DNA of 64,000 nucleotides, taken from the NCBI RefSeq assembly GCF_030676415.1, contig NZ_JAUUTW010000005.1, positions 62,001 through 126,000 on the forward strand, written 5' to 3'. Positions within the stretch are counted from its first letter, which is position 1, and each line of letters opens with the position of its first letter. This DNA comes from Peribacillus frigoritolerans. Its GTDB lineage: Bacteria; Bacillota; Bacilli; Bacillales; DSM-1321. The translations under genes were made by a program, and so were the position numbers. Below are positions 17,912-26,937 of the stretch, one piece after another. The notes beneath the pieces are model-generated. The model worked only from the letters and a program-made list of their open reading frames with translations, was not told the origin of the DNA and did no database searches.

Positions 17912-18298
17912 ATGCCTCATATTATTATTGAATATACGGATAATATCAAAGATGAAATCCAGATTGACGGCTTATTAAGGAAGGTGAATGATGTACTTAT
18001 ATCCTATCCTTCCATCTTTCCAATTGGCGGCATTCGATCCCGGGCCATTGAATTGAAGCATTACCGTGTTGCCGATGGTACAGAAGATGATGCCTTTGTT
18101 CATGCCATACTAAAAATTGGCGCTGGTCGCCAGGACAGTGATAAAACCAAAGTATGTGACCAACTTTTCGAAACGATGGAATCCCATTTGGCACCCCTTT
18201 TTTCAAAAAGATATCTTGCCCTCTCCATGGAACTTACCGAATTCAGTGATTTTGGCACATATAAAAAGAATAATATCCATGATCGATATAAAAAATGA
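17912..18298 (+). CDS. hpaF: 5-carboxymethyl-2-hydroxymuconate delta-isomerase
   Basis: A 128-residue tautomerase-superfamily enzyme. The catalytic N-terminal Pro is exposed after Met removal (MPHIIIEYTDN), and the length and central SRAIELKHYRVADG segment match the HpaF/CHMI family. It converts 5-carboxymethyl-2-hydroxymuconate to its keto isomer, between HpaE and HpaG. It is the third gene of the plus-strand operon, 17 bp after hpaG2, and ends at a strong terminator. Confidence 0.88.
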   Translation: MPHIIIEYTDNIKDEIQIDGLLRKVNDVLISYPSIFPIGGIRSRAIELKHYRVADGTEDDAFVHAILKIGAGRQDSDKTKVCDQLFETMESHLAPLFSKRYLALSMELTEFSDFGTYKKNNIHDRYKK

Positions 18299-18311
18299 AC
18301 AAGATTTCATA

Positions 18312-18348
18312 TTTAAAGGCCTTCCTCATCATCGGGAAGGCCTTTAAA
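18312..18348. terminator. Bidirectional terminator between hpaF and hpaB2
   Basis: A 14-bp perfect stem TTTAAAGGCCTTCC/GGAAGGCCTTTAAA (18312-18325, 18335-18348) with a 9-nt loop lies between convergent genes. Confidence 0.85.
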
Positions 18349-18376
18349 TTAAAATGTTTTGCCATTGCTACCGTGC

Positions 18377-19849
18377 TCAGTTGATTTCTGCAAGGTTTTC
18401 AGTACGGTTCAAGAACTCCTTGACACGGTCCACATATTCCTGTTTATCATAGCCGTTATATAAAGCGCTTGCCATACGGACCGGATCCCCAAAGAAGAAT
18501 CTTTCGTACAGCGTTTGCCTGGATCCAAATGAACTCATGCATACATCCCATGCGAGACGATACAATTTAACCCTGTCATAGGCTCCACCATTCGCGGCTT
18601 GGAGATATTTATCCAAATCCGGTCGAAGCTCCGAATTGAAATCGGCTTCATTTGGTATCGCCATTAAGCCACTAGCTCCAAGAAGCTGCATAATTTCACT
18701 GAATCTAGGGTAAATCTTCGGATAATAATTACGGGCTATGTTTAACGGTGTGAAATCTGGTGTCATCATTCCCCACTTATCCACTTTCGCGTTTGCCTCC
18801 GAAGCTGTAATGAAAGCCTTTACCGTTTCAAGCGCTATGATGACTTCCGAGATTTTCTCCTGAACATGCTGGTATTGCCCGATATTGATGGTTTCCACCA
18901 TTAGTTGCAAAATCCCCAGAATGAACTCGGTTTTGGCGATATTCTTCGATACCACCTGATGGGTCATATGAACAACTGCATTGCTTTCATTATAAGCCTG
19001 GTTGCAAATGCCGACATCCCCATATGCAAATACCCGATTCCAAGGAACGACTACATCATCAAAAACGATGATCGTATCCATTTCCTCAAATCGTGAACCA
19101 AGTGGATGGTCAAAATGTGATTTGCCATAGTCGAATGATTCACGACAGATGAATTTCAACCCCGGTGTATTATTTGGTATGGAGAATGCGAATGCATAAG
19201 GGTTTTCTTCTTCTGATTGTTTAAGCAATGTTGAAGGGAAAACCATGATTTCATCCGTTATTCCTCCTTGTGTAGCTAATAATCTGGCTCCCTTTATAAT
19301 AAGCCCTTCTGAATTCTTGCCAGCAATCCGTGCAGCAATGTAAGGGTCCGGAAGCTTTGCGGCACTAACTCCCCTATTAACCTGGGGTTGAATCAAGGTA
19401 TGTGTCAACGACAAATCCTTTTCCCGGCAGAGCTCATAATAATCTTTCATATTTTTAGCAAATGCCGAATCTTGAGTGCCGAACATATCAGCTGCAGTAC
19501 CGTAAGCCATCATCCCGCTGTTGATATAGTCAGGGGAACGCCCCATCATTCCATTATTATGTCTTGCCCATTCTTGAATCATCTTCCTCCTTTTTTCAAG
19601 GTCTTCCTTAGTCCGCGGCTGCATGAATGAGGTCCCTACTCTTTCGTTTGAAGTTGGTGAAATATAAGTCATGATGTCATTTTTCTCGGAATCATGCTGC
19701 AAATCATATAATTCGGCCTGTGTTTTCATGACCCCTTTAAAAGCTGGATGTTGACTGATCTTATCTTTTACTTGCTCTCCATTGATCCATACATTCGCCT
19801 TTGCTTTGTCTACCCTATCGATATATTCTTTACCTGTTTTAGCCGGCAT
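18377..19849 (-). CDS. hpaB: 4-hydroxyphenylacetate 3-monooxygenase family protein (copy 2, YoaI-like)
   Basis: A 490-residue second HpaB-family oxygenase, clearly diverged from copy 1 and closer in feel to B. subtilis YoaI. It keeps the substrate residues in place: R104 and Y108 (MGRSPDY) and H150 (THTLIQP). The start is the ATG at 19849 behind GGGGG; an upstream in-frame start is not supported. It is divergent from a LysR regulator across a 165-bp promoter region, a classical regulator-target layout. It may widen the substrate range (for example 3-hydroxy- or chloro-phenols) or be the main HPA hydroxylase; the sequence does not decide. Confidence 0.83.
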   Translation of the reverse strand: MPAKTGKEYIDRVDKAKANVWINGEQVKDKISQHPAFKGVMKTQAELYDLQHDSEKNDIMTYISPTSNERVGTSFMQPRTKEDLEKRRKMIQEWARHNNGMMGRSPDYINSGMMAYGTAADMFGTQDSAFAKNMKDYYELCREKDLSLTHTLIQPQVNRGVSAAKLPDPYIAARIAGKNSEGLIIKGARLLATQGGITDEIMVFPSTLLKQSEEENPYAFAFSIPNNTPGLKFICRESFDYGKSHFDHPLGSRFEEMDTIIVFDDVVVPWNRVFAYGDVGICNQAYNESNAVVHMTHQVVSKNIAKTEFILGILQLMVETINIGQYQHVQEKISEVIIALETVKAFITASEANAKVDKWGMMTPDFTPLNIARNYYPKIYPRFSEIMQLLGASGLMAIPNEADFNSELRPDLDKYLQAANGGAYDRVKLYRLAWDVCMSSFGSRQTLYERFFFGDPVRMASALYNGYDKQEYVDRVKEFLNRTENLAEIN

Positions 19850-19878
19850 GCTTACATCCCCCTTTAGTATCAATGTTA

Positions 19879-19892
19879 ATTAAGCGCTTACA
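19879..19892. promoter_or_regulatory. Candidate cre site (CcpA operator) upstream of hpaB2
   Basis: ATTAAGCGCTTACA matches the ideal Bacillus cre TGTAAGCGCTTACA at 12 of 14 positions and contains the 10-bp palindrome TAAGCGCTTA. It lies 30 bp upstream of hpaB2, where CcpA binding would give carbon catabolite repression of a catabolic gene. Confidence 0.45.
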
Positions 19893-19908
19893 ATTAAATA
19901 AATTCCAA

Positions 19909-19981
19909 ATATTGAATTAATTCCTATAACAAAATATACCATGTGTTATGATATATATATAATACTTAAAAAATTCAATAT
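19909..19981. promoter_or_regulatory. Candidate LysR-regulator binding region
   Basis: The 165-bp gap between hpaB2 and the LysR gene carries a spaced inverted repeat ATATTGAATT (19909-19918) and AATTCAATAT (19972-19981), and a local palindrome GAATTAATTC (19914-19923). LysR proteins usually bind such A/T-rich interrupted repeats between divergent genes. Confidence 0.4.
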
Positions 19982-20014
19982 GTATATGTAAATCATATGT
20001 ATGAGGTGTATATA

Positions 20015-20884
20015 ATGGACATCCGGCAGTTAAAATATTTTGTGACGATTGTACAGGAAGAACAAGTAACCAAAGCCGCAAAAAAATTACATATGGCTCA
20101 ACCGCCTCTTAGCCAGCAACTTAAATTAATGGAAATGGAAATCGGTGAAAAACTTTTCGATCGGAATGGAAAGAAACTTGAACTCACTGAAACTGGCAAG
20201 GTCCTATATAAAAAAGCTGAAGCCCTATTAAACCAGTTTGAAGAATCACTACTGGAAGTGAAGGAAGTCAGTAAAGGGGTAAAGGGCACTCTTTCCATAG
20301 GGTCAGTAAAAACTTGCTTTTCTTACATTCCGCAAAGGATGAGAACCTTTAGAGTAAAATACCCTGACATACGCTTCAAGTTAATGGAAGGTGATACGTT
20401 CCGTTTGACAGAAGGCTTGATAAACAGGGAAATCGAGTTGGCCATTGTACGGCTTCCTATTAACGGTAAACAATTCTCATCGATTAACCTTCCGCCGGAA
20501 GATTTTGTGCTTGTCACCCCAAAAGATTGGGATATCCCAGACTCCATCGAATTTAAACAAATTAAGGAATATCCCCTCTTATTGCTGCATAGGGTAAGCG
20601 GACAAGGTACTTATGAACTTATAGTGGATGAATGCTTCAGACATGGATTTGAACCTACGATTGTATGTGAATGTCCTGATGCTGCAATGATATTATCTTT
20701 AGTGAAGGAAGGAATAGGCGCTACCATCATGCCACGTACCACCTCCAAATCGTTTTCAACCCAGGGTATAAAAATAGTCGAATTGATAGATTGTGAAGTA
20801 CAATCGGAAGCCGCCCTTATTTGGCTCGAAGAACGCTATCTTTCCAAAGGCGCCGTCAAATTTCTAGAAACATTTTCTGAATGA
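20015..20884 (+). CDS. LysR-family transcription regulator
   Basis: A 289-residue LysR regulator. The winged helix-turn-helix is at residues 1-60 (MDIRQLKYFVTIVQEEQVTKAAKKLHMAQPPLSQQ is the family's typical start, here cut across its helix pair), followed by the substrate-binding domain with two alpha/beta lobes to about residue 289. The ATG at 20015 lies 6 nt after GAGGTG. It is divergent from hpaB2 and most likely activates it with an aromatic or ring-cleavage effector. An A/T-rich hairpin follows. Confidence 0.88.
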   Translation: MDIRQLKYFVTIVQEEQVTKAAKKLHMAQPPLSQQLKLMEMEIGEKLFDRNGKKLELTETGKVLYKKAEALLNQFEESLLEVKEVSKGVKGTLSIGSVKTCFSYIPQRMRTFRVKYPDIRFKLMEGDTFRLTEGLINREIELAIVRLPINGKQFSSINLPPEDFVLVTPKDWDIPDSIEFKQIKEYPLLLLHRVSGQGTYELIVDECFRHGFEPTIVCECPDAAMILSLVKEGIGATIMPRTTSKSFSTQGIKIVELIDCEVQSEAALIWLEERYLSKGAVKFLETFSE

Positions 20885-20973
20885 ATGGCCAGTTATCCTT
20901 GAATATTATTGCATCTGTACCTCTTTCTGATAATCTTTGGTGGTTTGTTTGAATTTCTTTATCCAATGAAAAG

Positions 20974-21008
20974 AAAAAAGCAACCTATCAGTAGATGGCT
21001 GCTTTTTC
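20974..21008. terminator. Terminator between lysR and the symporter gene
   Basis: An imperfect stem AAAAAGCA..CC/GG.TGCTTTTT with T-run on the right and A-run on the left lies between two convergent genes. The intervening 20885-20973 region holds nothing else I can name. Confidence 0.6.
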
Positions 21009-21067
21009 AAATCCATTCACAAGTGCGATGACCTCCGCTTTATTTATAGGCATGCTTTTTTCACCGT

Positions 21068-22633
21068 TCAATGCCGCAAAACACCCTTAACATCATGACC
21101 GGTATTGGACTTTACGAGGATTTCATTATAATTGTCTTTTGTAACCGTTTTCAATCCTTTCCTGCGGTTCCCGAACAGGGAACCTAAATAGCATGCGAGG
21201 AACCCAAGCGGAATGGAAACGATTCCTGGTGAATTCAAAGGGAAAATCGGGGCACCTGTCATAATGGTGGCTCCTGGGGTCGGGTTCCAGACATTTGGAC
21301 TTAGGGCCACGAGCAAAAGTGTACCAAAAAGACCTGTCATCATACCGACTATTGCTCCGGTTTTATTGAATTTTTTCCAATAGATCGTAAGAAGGATTAC
21401 TGGCAAATTTGAACTAGCGGCCAATGTAAAGGCAATCGATGCCAGAAACGCTACATTGAATTCCTGCAGCCCTAATGATAAGACGATCGCAAGTGCAGTC
21501 ACACCAATGGAAGCACATCTAGCCATCGTCATTTGCTGTTTTTCCGTCGCTTTTCCATCTTTTAATATTTCATTATAAAAATCATGTGAAAAAGCCGTAG
21601 CACCTGTTAAAACGATTCCCGCAACAACAGCGAGTATCGTTGCAAAGGAAACGGCCGCAATGAATGCGAATAAGATGTCCCCGCCCACAAGTTGGGCCAA
21701 TAAAGGTGCAGCCATGTTACCCGCTGGATTAGCGGCGATGATATTCGATGTTCCAACCAACTTCGCAGCACCGAATCCGAGAAAAATGACCATGATATGA
21801 AAAGCACCCATAATCCACATCACCCAAACAACCGACTTTCTTGCCACTCGTGCATTCGGGACAGTCAAAAAACGTATTAAAATGTGAGGTAGACCTGCCG
21901 TTCCCAGAATTAGGCCCAGTGACAAAGAAGCTGCATCCCACCCACTTGCATATTTAATACCTGCCTTCAGGTAATCTGCACCCATGGGTGTCGCTGTTTT
22001 CATATCCGTGAAAATTCCGATGAAACTAAAATTCAACTTCCACATGACGATCATGAATAATATAAACACTCCGCCTATCAGCAGGATGGCTTTAATGATC
22101 TGCACCCAGCTCGTCGCCGTCATCCCCCCAAATAGAACGAATACCAACATTACAATACCTACGATGATGACAGAGGTATTATACGGGATGTCCAAAAGCA
22201 ATTTAAATAAAGCACCTGCCGCAACAAGTTGACCCAGCATGTACATGACTGATATCACCAGGGTATTAAAAGCGGTCACTCCCCGGACCTGTTTATATTT
22301 AAACCTTGTAGTCACCATATCAGCCAATGTGTATTTCCCTAAGTTCCTTAAAGGTTCAGCCACTAGGAATAACACGACAAGAAATGAAACAAGTGCTCCA
22401 TACATCAGGAAAAACCCATCATACCCCGTTAAGGAAAATGCTCCAATCAACCCTAAGAACGTGGAAGCCGACATAAAATCCCCGGCCAATGCAAGTCCAT
22501 TTTGCCTAGCGGTCAACCCGCCCCCAGCCGTATAAAAAGAGCCTGCCGTTTTAGTTTTTTTGGAAGCGAAATACGTTATGAAAAGGGTACCTATCGACAA
22601 TAGCGCAAAGAGAATAATAACTTTCCAATTCAT
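21068..22633 (-). CDS. Sodium:solute symporter, ActP/acetate-permease type
   Basis: A 521-residue integral membrane protein of the SSS family with about 13 membrane helices. The N-terminal FYTAGGGLTARQNGLALAGDFMSA and the GTAGLPHILIRFLTV segment are those of ActP-like monocarboxylate permeases. It lies 3 bp after a DUF485 gene, the usual partner. In this block a role in uptake of HPA or another aromatic or short-chain acid is plausible, but acetate-type substrates are the family default. Confidence 0.83.
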   Translation of the reverse strand: MNWKVIILFALLSIGTLFITYFASKKTKTAGSFYTAGGGLTARQNGLALAGDFMSASTFLGLIGAFSLTGYDGFFLMYGALVSFLVVLFLVAEPLRNLGKYTLADMVTTRFKYKQVRGVTAFNTLVISVMYMLGQLVAAGALFKLLLDIPYNTSVIIVGIVMLVFVLFGGMTATSWVQIIKAILLIGGVFILFMIVMWKLNFSFIGIFTDMKTATPMGADYLKAGIKYASGWDAASLSLGLILGTAGLPHILIRFLTVPNARVARKSVVWVMWIMGAFHIMVIFLGFGAAKLVGTSNIIAANPAGNMAAPLLAQLVGGDILFAFIAAVSFATILAVVAGIVLTGATAFSHDFYNEILKDGKATEKQQMTMARCASIGVTALAIVLSLGLQEFNVAFLASIAFTLAASSNLPVILLTIYWKKFNKTGAIVGMMTGLFGTLLLVALSPNVWNPTPGATIMTGAPIFPLNSPGIVSIPLGFLACYLGSLFGNRRKGLKTVTKDNYNEILVKSNTGHDVKGVLRH

Positions 22634-22636
22634 GAT

Positions 22637-22975
22637 TCAAAGCCCTTCTTTCTCGATGATTTCTTTTATTTGTTCATCGATTCTTTCTGATTTCCTTACA
22701 TATATGCTGCAAACCCATACAGACATGACCGTAATGGAGACACCGTACACCCACGCCCATGTTATGTCTCCAATGAAAGGGTGATCCAGGATATCTGTGT
22801 AAAAAACTAAGAAGGGCAAAAGCAGGGAATATCCCATAAAGAAAATCGTAAAAGGGATGACGAATTTCCTTTTATCGGAAAGCATATTCTGAAACTCTTT
22901 GGAGGCAACAATTTTTTCATAATCCACTAGATTAGTTTGTTCCGATTCTTCAAGGTTTTTTTCCAACCGAACCAT
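22637..22975 (-). CDS. DUF485 membrane protein (symporter partner)
   Basis: A 112-residue protein with two membrane helices (about residues 44-64 and 78-98) and charged ends. DUF485 genes usually precede ActP-type symporters, as yjcH precedes actP in E. coli. Start at ATG 22975 with GAGGTG upstream. The molecular role is not established. Confidence 0.8.
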   Translation of the reverse strand: MVRLEKNLEESEQTNLVDYEKIVASKEFQNMLSDKRKFVIPFTIFFMGYSLLLPFLVFYTDILDHPFIGDITWAWVYGVSITVMSVWVCSIYVRKSERIDEQIKEIIEKEGL

Positions 22976-23226
22976 CTCTTCACACCTCTTCTGATATTTA
23001 TTTTTGCAAGGACGGTACTAGAAGTATATTGAGCCTCTCCAATGTCAGCCGCTTTCTTCAATGGCACATCCCCCCCCCACCATCCCAAAATCCAAACAAA
23101 CTCATCTGCACAAAGAGGGTCTAAATCCCATTCCTAAGCTTTCAGTACTCCTTTTGTCTAACCGATGACGCATACAGATAGGGCAGCAGTAAGTTCCCAC
23201 TGCTGCCCTGTCCCAGACCATATCTT
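22976..23226. other. Intergenic region with a nine-C tract and a hairpin
   Basis: Between the FAD-synthetase-like gene and the DUF485 gene. A run of nine C (23070-23078) lies in the likely leader of the symporter operon. A 10-bp perfect hairpin GGGCAGCAGT/ACTGCTGCCC (23181-23190, 23199-23208) lies just after the stop of the upstream minus-strand gene; it has no T-tract and is a weak terminator candidate. No ORF is supported. Confidence 0.5.
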
Positions 23227-24111
23227 TTAGAAGGCTTGCACTTTCGTAATAGACTTGGCTCGCATATCCGTCATCTGTTTCGACTTCTTTATACTTTCAC
23301 TTTTCCATTTGATATGAATCTTCTTTCCTTCCAAGGGAAGGGAATCATAGAAATGTAAGTGCCAACTCTCTTGAAATGATCTGTCCATTGATTGATAGGC
23401 AATTCCCTCATAAACATTTCCTTCGTTTTGGATTTCGATTAAATAAATGCCTGGCGGGGGTGTCAGGAATGCTTCCGATAATGTAACGATGACATGTTGA
23501 TTGTCCTTGGAATTGATTGTCCCTTGACTTTCAAAATATGTGCCAAGGTATGACGGGATATCTGCGAACCGACCTGCCGCAATCAAGTTTCTAAGCTTAG
23601 TGGAACTTACCTTTTCATGATCAATTTCAAATTTCTTCATTTCCGTCACTTCAAAAAATCGCTTACCTTCGATTTTCAGCGTTTCCATATTCCCTTCCCC
23701 TTTATACCCATAGCGGAAATCGAATCCTGCCACGGCATGTTTGCATTTAAATCCACATAGATAATCCTCGATAAAACCAGAAGGTGAAAGATGGGCAAAT
23801 GCGGAATCGAAGTTCACGACTATCAAGGTTTCTACACCTAAATCCTGCATGATTTTTGCTTTTTGCTCTAAGGGAGTAATGTATGTTCGGGGCGTTTGAT
23901 CGTTTCCTATGACTTGCTTTGGATGTGGAAAAAATGTCATGACTGCCAATTTCAAATCTTGCTGTATGGCAATCCTTTTGGCTAGATTTATCAATTCTTG
24001 ATGGCCTAGATGAACTCCGTCGAAAAATCCAAGAGCCATTACACACGGTTCTGCTTCTGCTGTATATATAATGGAAAGTGGGTGCTGAACATGAATGATA
24101 TCCAAATCCAT
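23227..24111 (-). CDS. FAD synthetase family protein (FMN adenylyltransferase domain, kinase motif lost)
   Basis: A 294-residue RibF-type protein. The N-terminal nucleotidyltransferase half is intact: GFFDGVHLGHQELI at about residues 28-41, TFFPHP, the AGFDFRYGYKGEGN segment and EKVSSTKLRNLI near 165-176. The C-terminal part does not show the riboflavin-kinase motif (G.GR..GFPTAN) that bifunctional RibF has. It should therefore make FAD from FMN at most. Placed in an HPA block with two FADH2-dependent hydroxylases, FAD supply is the obvious inference. The ATG at 24111 lies close after AAGGAAGG. Confidence 0.75.
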   Translation of the reverse strand: MDLDIIHVQHPLSIIYTAEAEPCVMALGFFDGVHLGHQELINLAKRIAIQQDLKLAVMTFFPHPKQVIGNDQTPRTYITPLEQKAKIMQDLGVETLIVVNFDSAFAHLSPSGFIEDYLCGFKCKHAVAGFDFRYGYKGEGNMETLKIEGKRFFEVTEMKKFEIDHEKVSSTKLRNLIAAGRFADIPSYLGTYFESQGTINSKDNQHVIVTLSEAFLTPPPGIYLIEIQNEGNVYEGIAYQSMDRSFQESWHLHFYDSLPLEGKKIHIKWKSESIKKSKQMTDMRAKSITKVQAF

Positions 24112-24329
24112 CTTCCTTCCTTTGCTTCTTGAAAGGTTCCATTATAAACTCAGTAAACGGACCTTCCATAATTCAGCAGTTTTCCATCAACTATTCAACA
24201 ATTCCCTTAAACGGTGACAATAGGTCTTGGAACAGGTATAAATGGACTAGCGTCCTATCCAAATGACCATGAGAGTCCATGTATGTTTTGCCGAAACGTT
24301 CGATCATTCATCCTAAATCCCGCCTCTTT

Positions 24330-25313
24330 TTAGATGATGAATTCAGGCTTGCTTTTTGCCAGAATCGGTTCTTCAAGAGGAACTTCTTCACCTGATATTA
24401 TATCAAGTACAGCAGAAGCCTCATCAAACCATGAATCCGGAGCTTTGGCTCCCCAGAATGTCTGGCGTCTTGGATCATTCAAATCCCAATGAATCGGTTC
24501 GGTATCCGGGTCAGATGTTAAGTAATCCCCATTGTATAATTCGATCCTGTGACCGTCCGGGTCTCTTAAATATAGGAAGAATGCATTGGATAGGCCATGC
24601 CTTCCTGGTCCGCGTTCGATGGACTGTGCATATCCAAGTGATGCCAGTACATCGCAGGCATGGATAAGTGCAAGGGGGTCAGGCAGAAAGAAGCCTACAT
24701 GATGAAGTCTTGGACCGATTCCATTCATGAATGCCTGGTCATGGACCGTTTGCTTTCTATGTAGCCACGTTGCCCATAATTGGCCCGACTCATCCAATGT
24801 ATCTTCCGAGCAGGCAAAACCTAATCCTTTCACATAAAAATCATAGGCTTTTTGCACATTTGTTACACAACAATTCACATGATCGATCCTTTGGACCCTT
24901 GAACCCCTATGCATATCGAATCGTTGCAGCAATCTCTCGGCTTTATCCATTTTGCTGAAAAATTCCACTGGCAATCCTGAAATATCCTGAACTCGTATCG
25001 ACTTGCCTAGTGCATGCTGTGTTCCTTCCTGCATCCACTTCATCTTCATTCCCTTGGACAGGAAGAAAGATTCCAATTCTTCAAGGTCTTCCTCTTTTTC
25101 AACCTTGTATCCTATTGCTTCAACGCTTGGCTTTTCTGCCTTTTGCAAGATAAGCGAGTGATGATGCGCTTCCTCTAAACCACGTAAATATATGTGATCA
25201 TTCGTTCTTTCCGTTTCAATAAATCCTAAAGCATCCACATAAAAGGCTTTTGATTTATCTAAATCTGTTACATTAAGGATCGTTCTCGCAACACGAATAA
25301 TAGAAAAATTCAT
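24330..25313 (-). CDS. hpaD: 3,4-dihydroxyphenylacetate 2,3-dioxygenase (extradiol, VOC type)
   Basis: A 327-residue ring-cleaving dioxygenase of two VOC domains. Fe/Mn ligands of the family fall at H145 (RIDHVNCCVT), H204 or H205 (PRLHHVGFF) and E258 (HRIELYNGDY), with a His at 191 at the place of the catalytic His of homoprotocatechuate dioxygenase. It opens homoprotocatechuate next to the ring diol to 5-carboxymethyl-2-hydroxymuconic semialdehyde. The ATG at 25313 follows GGGGAG. It is third in the operon lyase-hpaE-hpaD, 31 bp after hpaE. Confidence 0.9.
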   Translation of the reverse strand: MNFSIIRVARTILNVTDLDKSKAFYVDALGFIETERTNDHIYLRGLEEAHHHSLILQKAEKPSVEAIGYKVEKEEDLEELESFFLSKGMKMKWMQEGTQHALGKSIRVQDISGLPVEFFSKMDKAERLLQRFDMHRGSRVQRIDHVNCCVTNVQKAYDFYVKGLGFACSEDTLDESGQLWATWLHRKQTVHDQAFMNGIGPRLHHVGFFLPDPLALIHACDVLASLGYAQSIERGPGRHGLSNAFFLYLRDPDGHRIELYNGDYLTSDPDTEPIHWDLNDPRRQTFWGAKAPDSWFDEASAVLDIISGEEVPLEEPILAKSKPEFII

Positions 25314-25344
25314 AGTATTCTCCCCTTCTTTAATGAAACCCGGA

Positions 25345-26859
25345 TTATTTTTCAGCAGAAGAAACGGCATTTCGTTTTATGTCTCCAAATTTTGGAATGT
25401 GATGTTCTCCAATTGCTACGTGGATAACTTGTGTTTCCGTATAGAATTCAAAGCTATAATGGCCACCTTCACGTCCTACCCCACTATATTTCGATCCTCC
25501 AAATGGTATCCGTAAATCCCTAACGTTTTGGGAATTCACCCAGACCATCCCACTATCGACAGCTTGAGCAAACCTATGTCCACGTTTCATATCATTTGTC
25601 CATACATAAGCAGCTAGCCCATACTTTACATCATTAGCCATTCTCAGTACTTCCTCTTCAGTCTTGAAAGGAATGACTGCCATGACTGGTCCAAAAATCT
25701 CTTCTTGTGCTACCGTCATATCATTTGTACAGTTCAAGAGAAGCGTCGGGGCAATATAATTCCCTTCCTTGAACGCACTTGGTATGGCACTGCTTACAAT
25801 TTCCGCCCCTTCATCTTTTGCTATATCCAGATAGCGGGAGACATTATTATAATGGTTACGATGGATCAGCGGTCCGATTTCCGTTTCTGGATCCATTGGG
25901 TTTCCAATTTTGATATTATGAACACGTTCCTTCAATTTTGCAACGAACTGTTCTATTATCGATTCATGGACAAATAATCTGGAATTGGCTGTGCAGCGCT
26001 CCCCATTGAATGAATAGATTCCCCATACCACTGAATCCAGGGCCTTTTCCAGTTCGGCATCTTCAAAAATGACCGCTGGTGATTTACCGCCGAGTTCCAT
26101 GGAAAAACGTTTCATTGTATCCGCACCATTTTTAATGATTTCAGCGCCAGTTGTCGTTTCTCCGGTAAAGGATATCAATTGGACTTCAGGATGGGCAACC
26201 AAGGACGCCCCTGCTGTCTCCCCAAACCCGTGAACGATATTGAATACGCCTTTTGGCAGACCGGATTGGTCAACGATTTGTGCTAATTTATTGGCAGTCA
26301 ATGGAGACCACTCCGCCGGTTTAAGGACACATGTATTACCTGTAGCCAAGGCCGGGGCGATCTTCCAGGTTTCTAACATGAAAGGCGCATTCCAAGGTGT
26401 GATTAACCCTGCCACTCCTATCGGTTTATGAATCGTATAATTGATGAAAGTGTCATCCACTTGATACGACTCTCCTATTAGCCTGCTTTTCACCATTTCA
26501 GAATAAAAACGGAAATTCTCGGCTCCCCTTGCCGCCTGTTTTTTTGTCTGACTAATCGGCAACCCTGTATCAAGTGATTCCAAAAAGGAAATTTCTTCTG
26601 CATTTTCTTCAATTAAATCAGCAATCCTATTAATGTACTTCAATCTTTCTTCCACTTTCATCGTTCTCCATGGACCATTATCGAATGCAGCTCTTGCGGC
26701 AGCTACCGCTTGATCAATATCCTCTTTAAACCCTTCTGCCACATTATTGATGGCTTGATTATTAAAAGGGCTCAGATTTTCAAATGTTTTTCCTGAGATA
26801 CCAGCGACAAATTGACCATTGATGTAATGCTTGACATCCTGCACGGGAAAAGTTTGCAT
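25345..26859 (-). CDS. hpaE: 5-carboxymethyl-2-hydroxymuconate semialdehyde dehydrogenase
   Basis: A 504-residue NAD-dependent aldehyde dehydrogenase. Catalytic Cys289 is in FNGERCTANSR, a context typical of HpaE; the general base E255 is in MELGGKSP and N157 in TPWNAPF. It oxidises the product of HpaD. The ATG at 26859 has AAAGGAGG; the longer in-frame extension lacks one. It lies 78 bp after the lyase gene and just before hpaD. Succinate-semialdehyde dehydrogenase activity is an alternative for the fold, but the neighbours favour HpaE. Confidence 0.9.
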   Translation of the reverse strand: MQTFPVQDVKHYINGQFVAGISGKTFENLSPFNNQAINNVAEGFKEDIDQAVAAARAAFDNGPWRTMKVEERLKYINRIADLIEENAEEISFLESLDTGLPISQTKKQAARGAENFRFYSEMVKSRLIGESYQVDDTFINYTIHKPIGVAGLITPWNAPFMLETWKIAPALATGNTCVLKPAEWSPLTANKLAQIVDQSGLPKGVFNIVHGFGETAGASLVAHPEVQLISFTGETTTGAEIIKNGADTMKRFSMELGGKSPAVIFEDAELEKALDSVVWGIYSFNGERCTANSRLFVHESIIEQFVAKLKERVHNIKIGNPMDPETEIGPLIHRNHYNNVSRYLDIAKDEGAEIVSSAIPSAFKEGNYIAPTLLLNCTNDMTVAQEEIFGPVMAVIPFKTEEEVLRMANDVKYGLAAYVWTNDMKRGHRFAQAVDSGMVWVNSQNVRDLRIPFGGSKYSGVGREGGHYSFEFYTETQVIHVAIGEHHIPKFGDIKRNAVSSAEK

Positions 26860-26937
26860 GATAAATCCTCCTTTAAAAATTAATACGGGAAGATGACAAT
26901 AATCGTTTGGATTTGTGCAATCTTCCCAATCTAGCAA

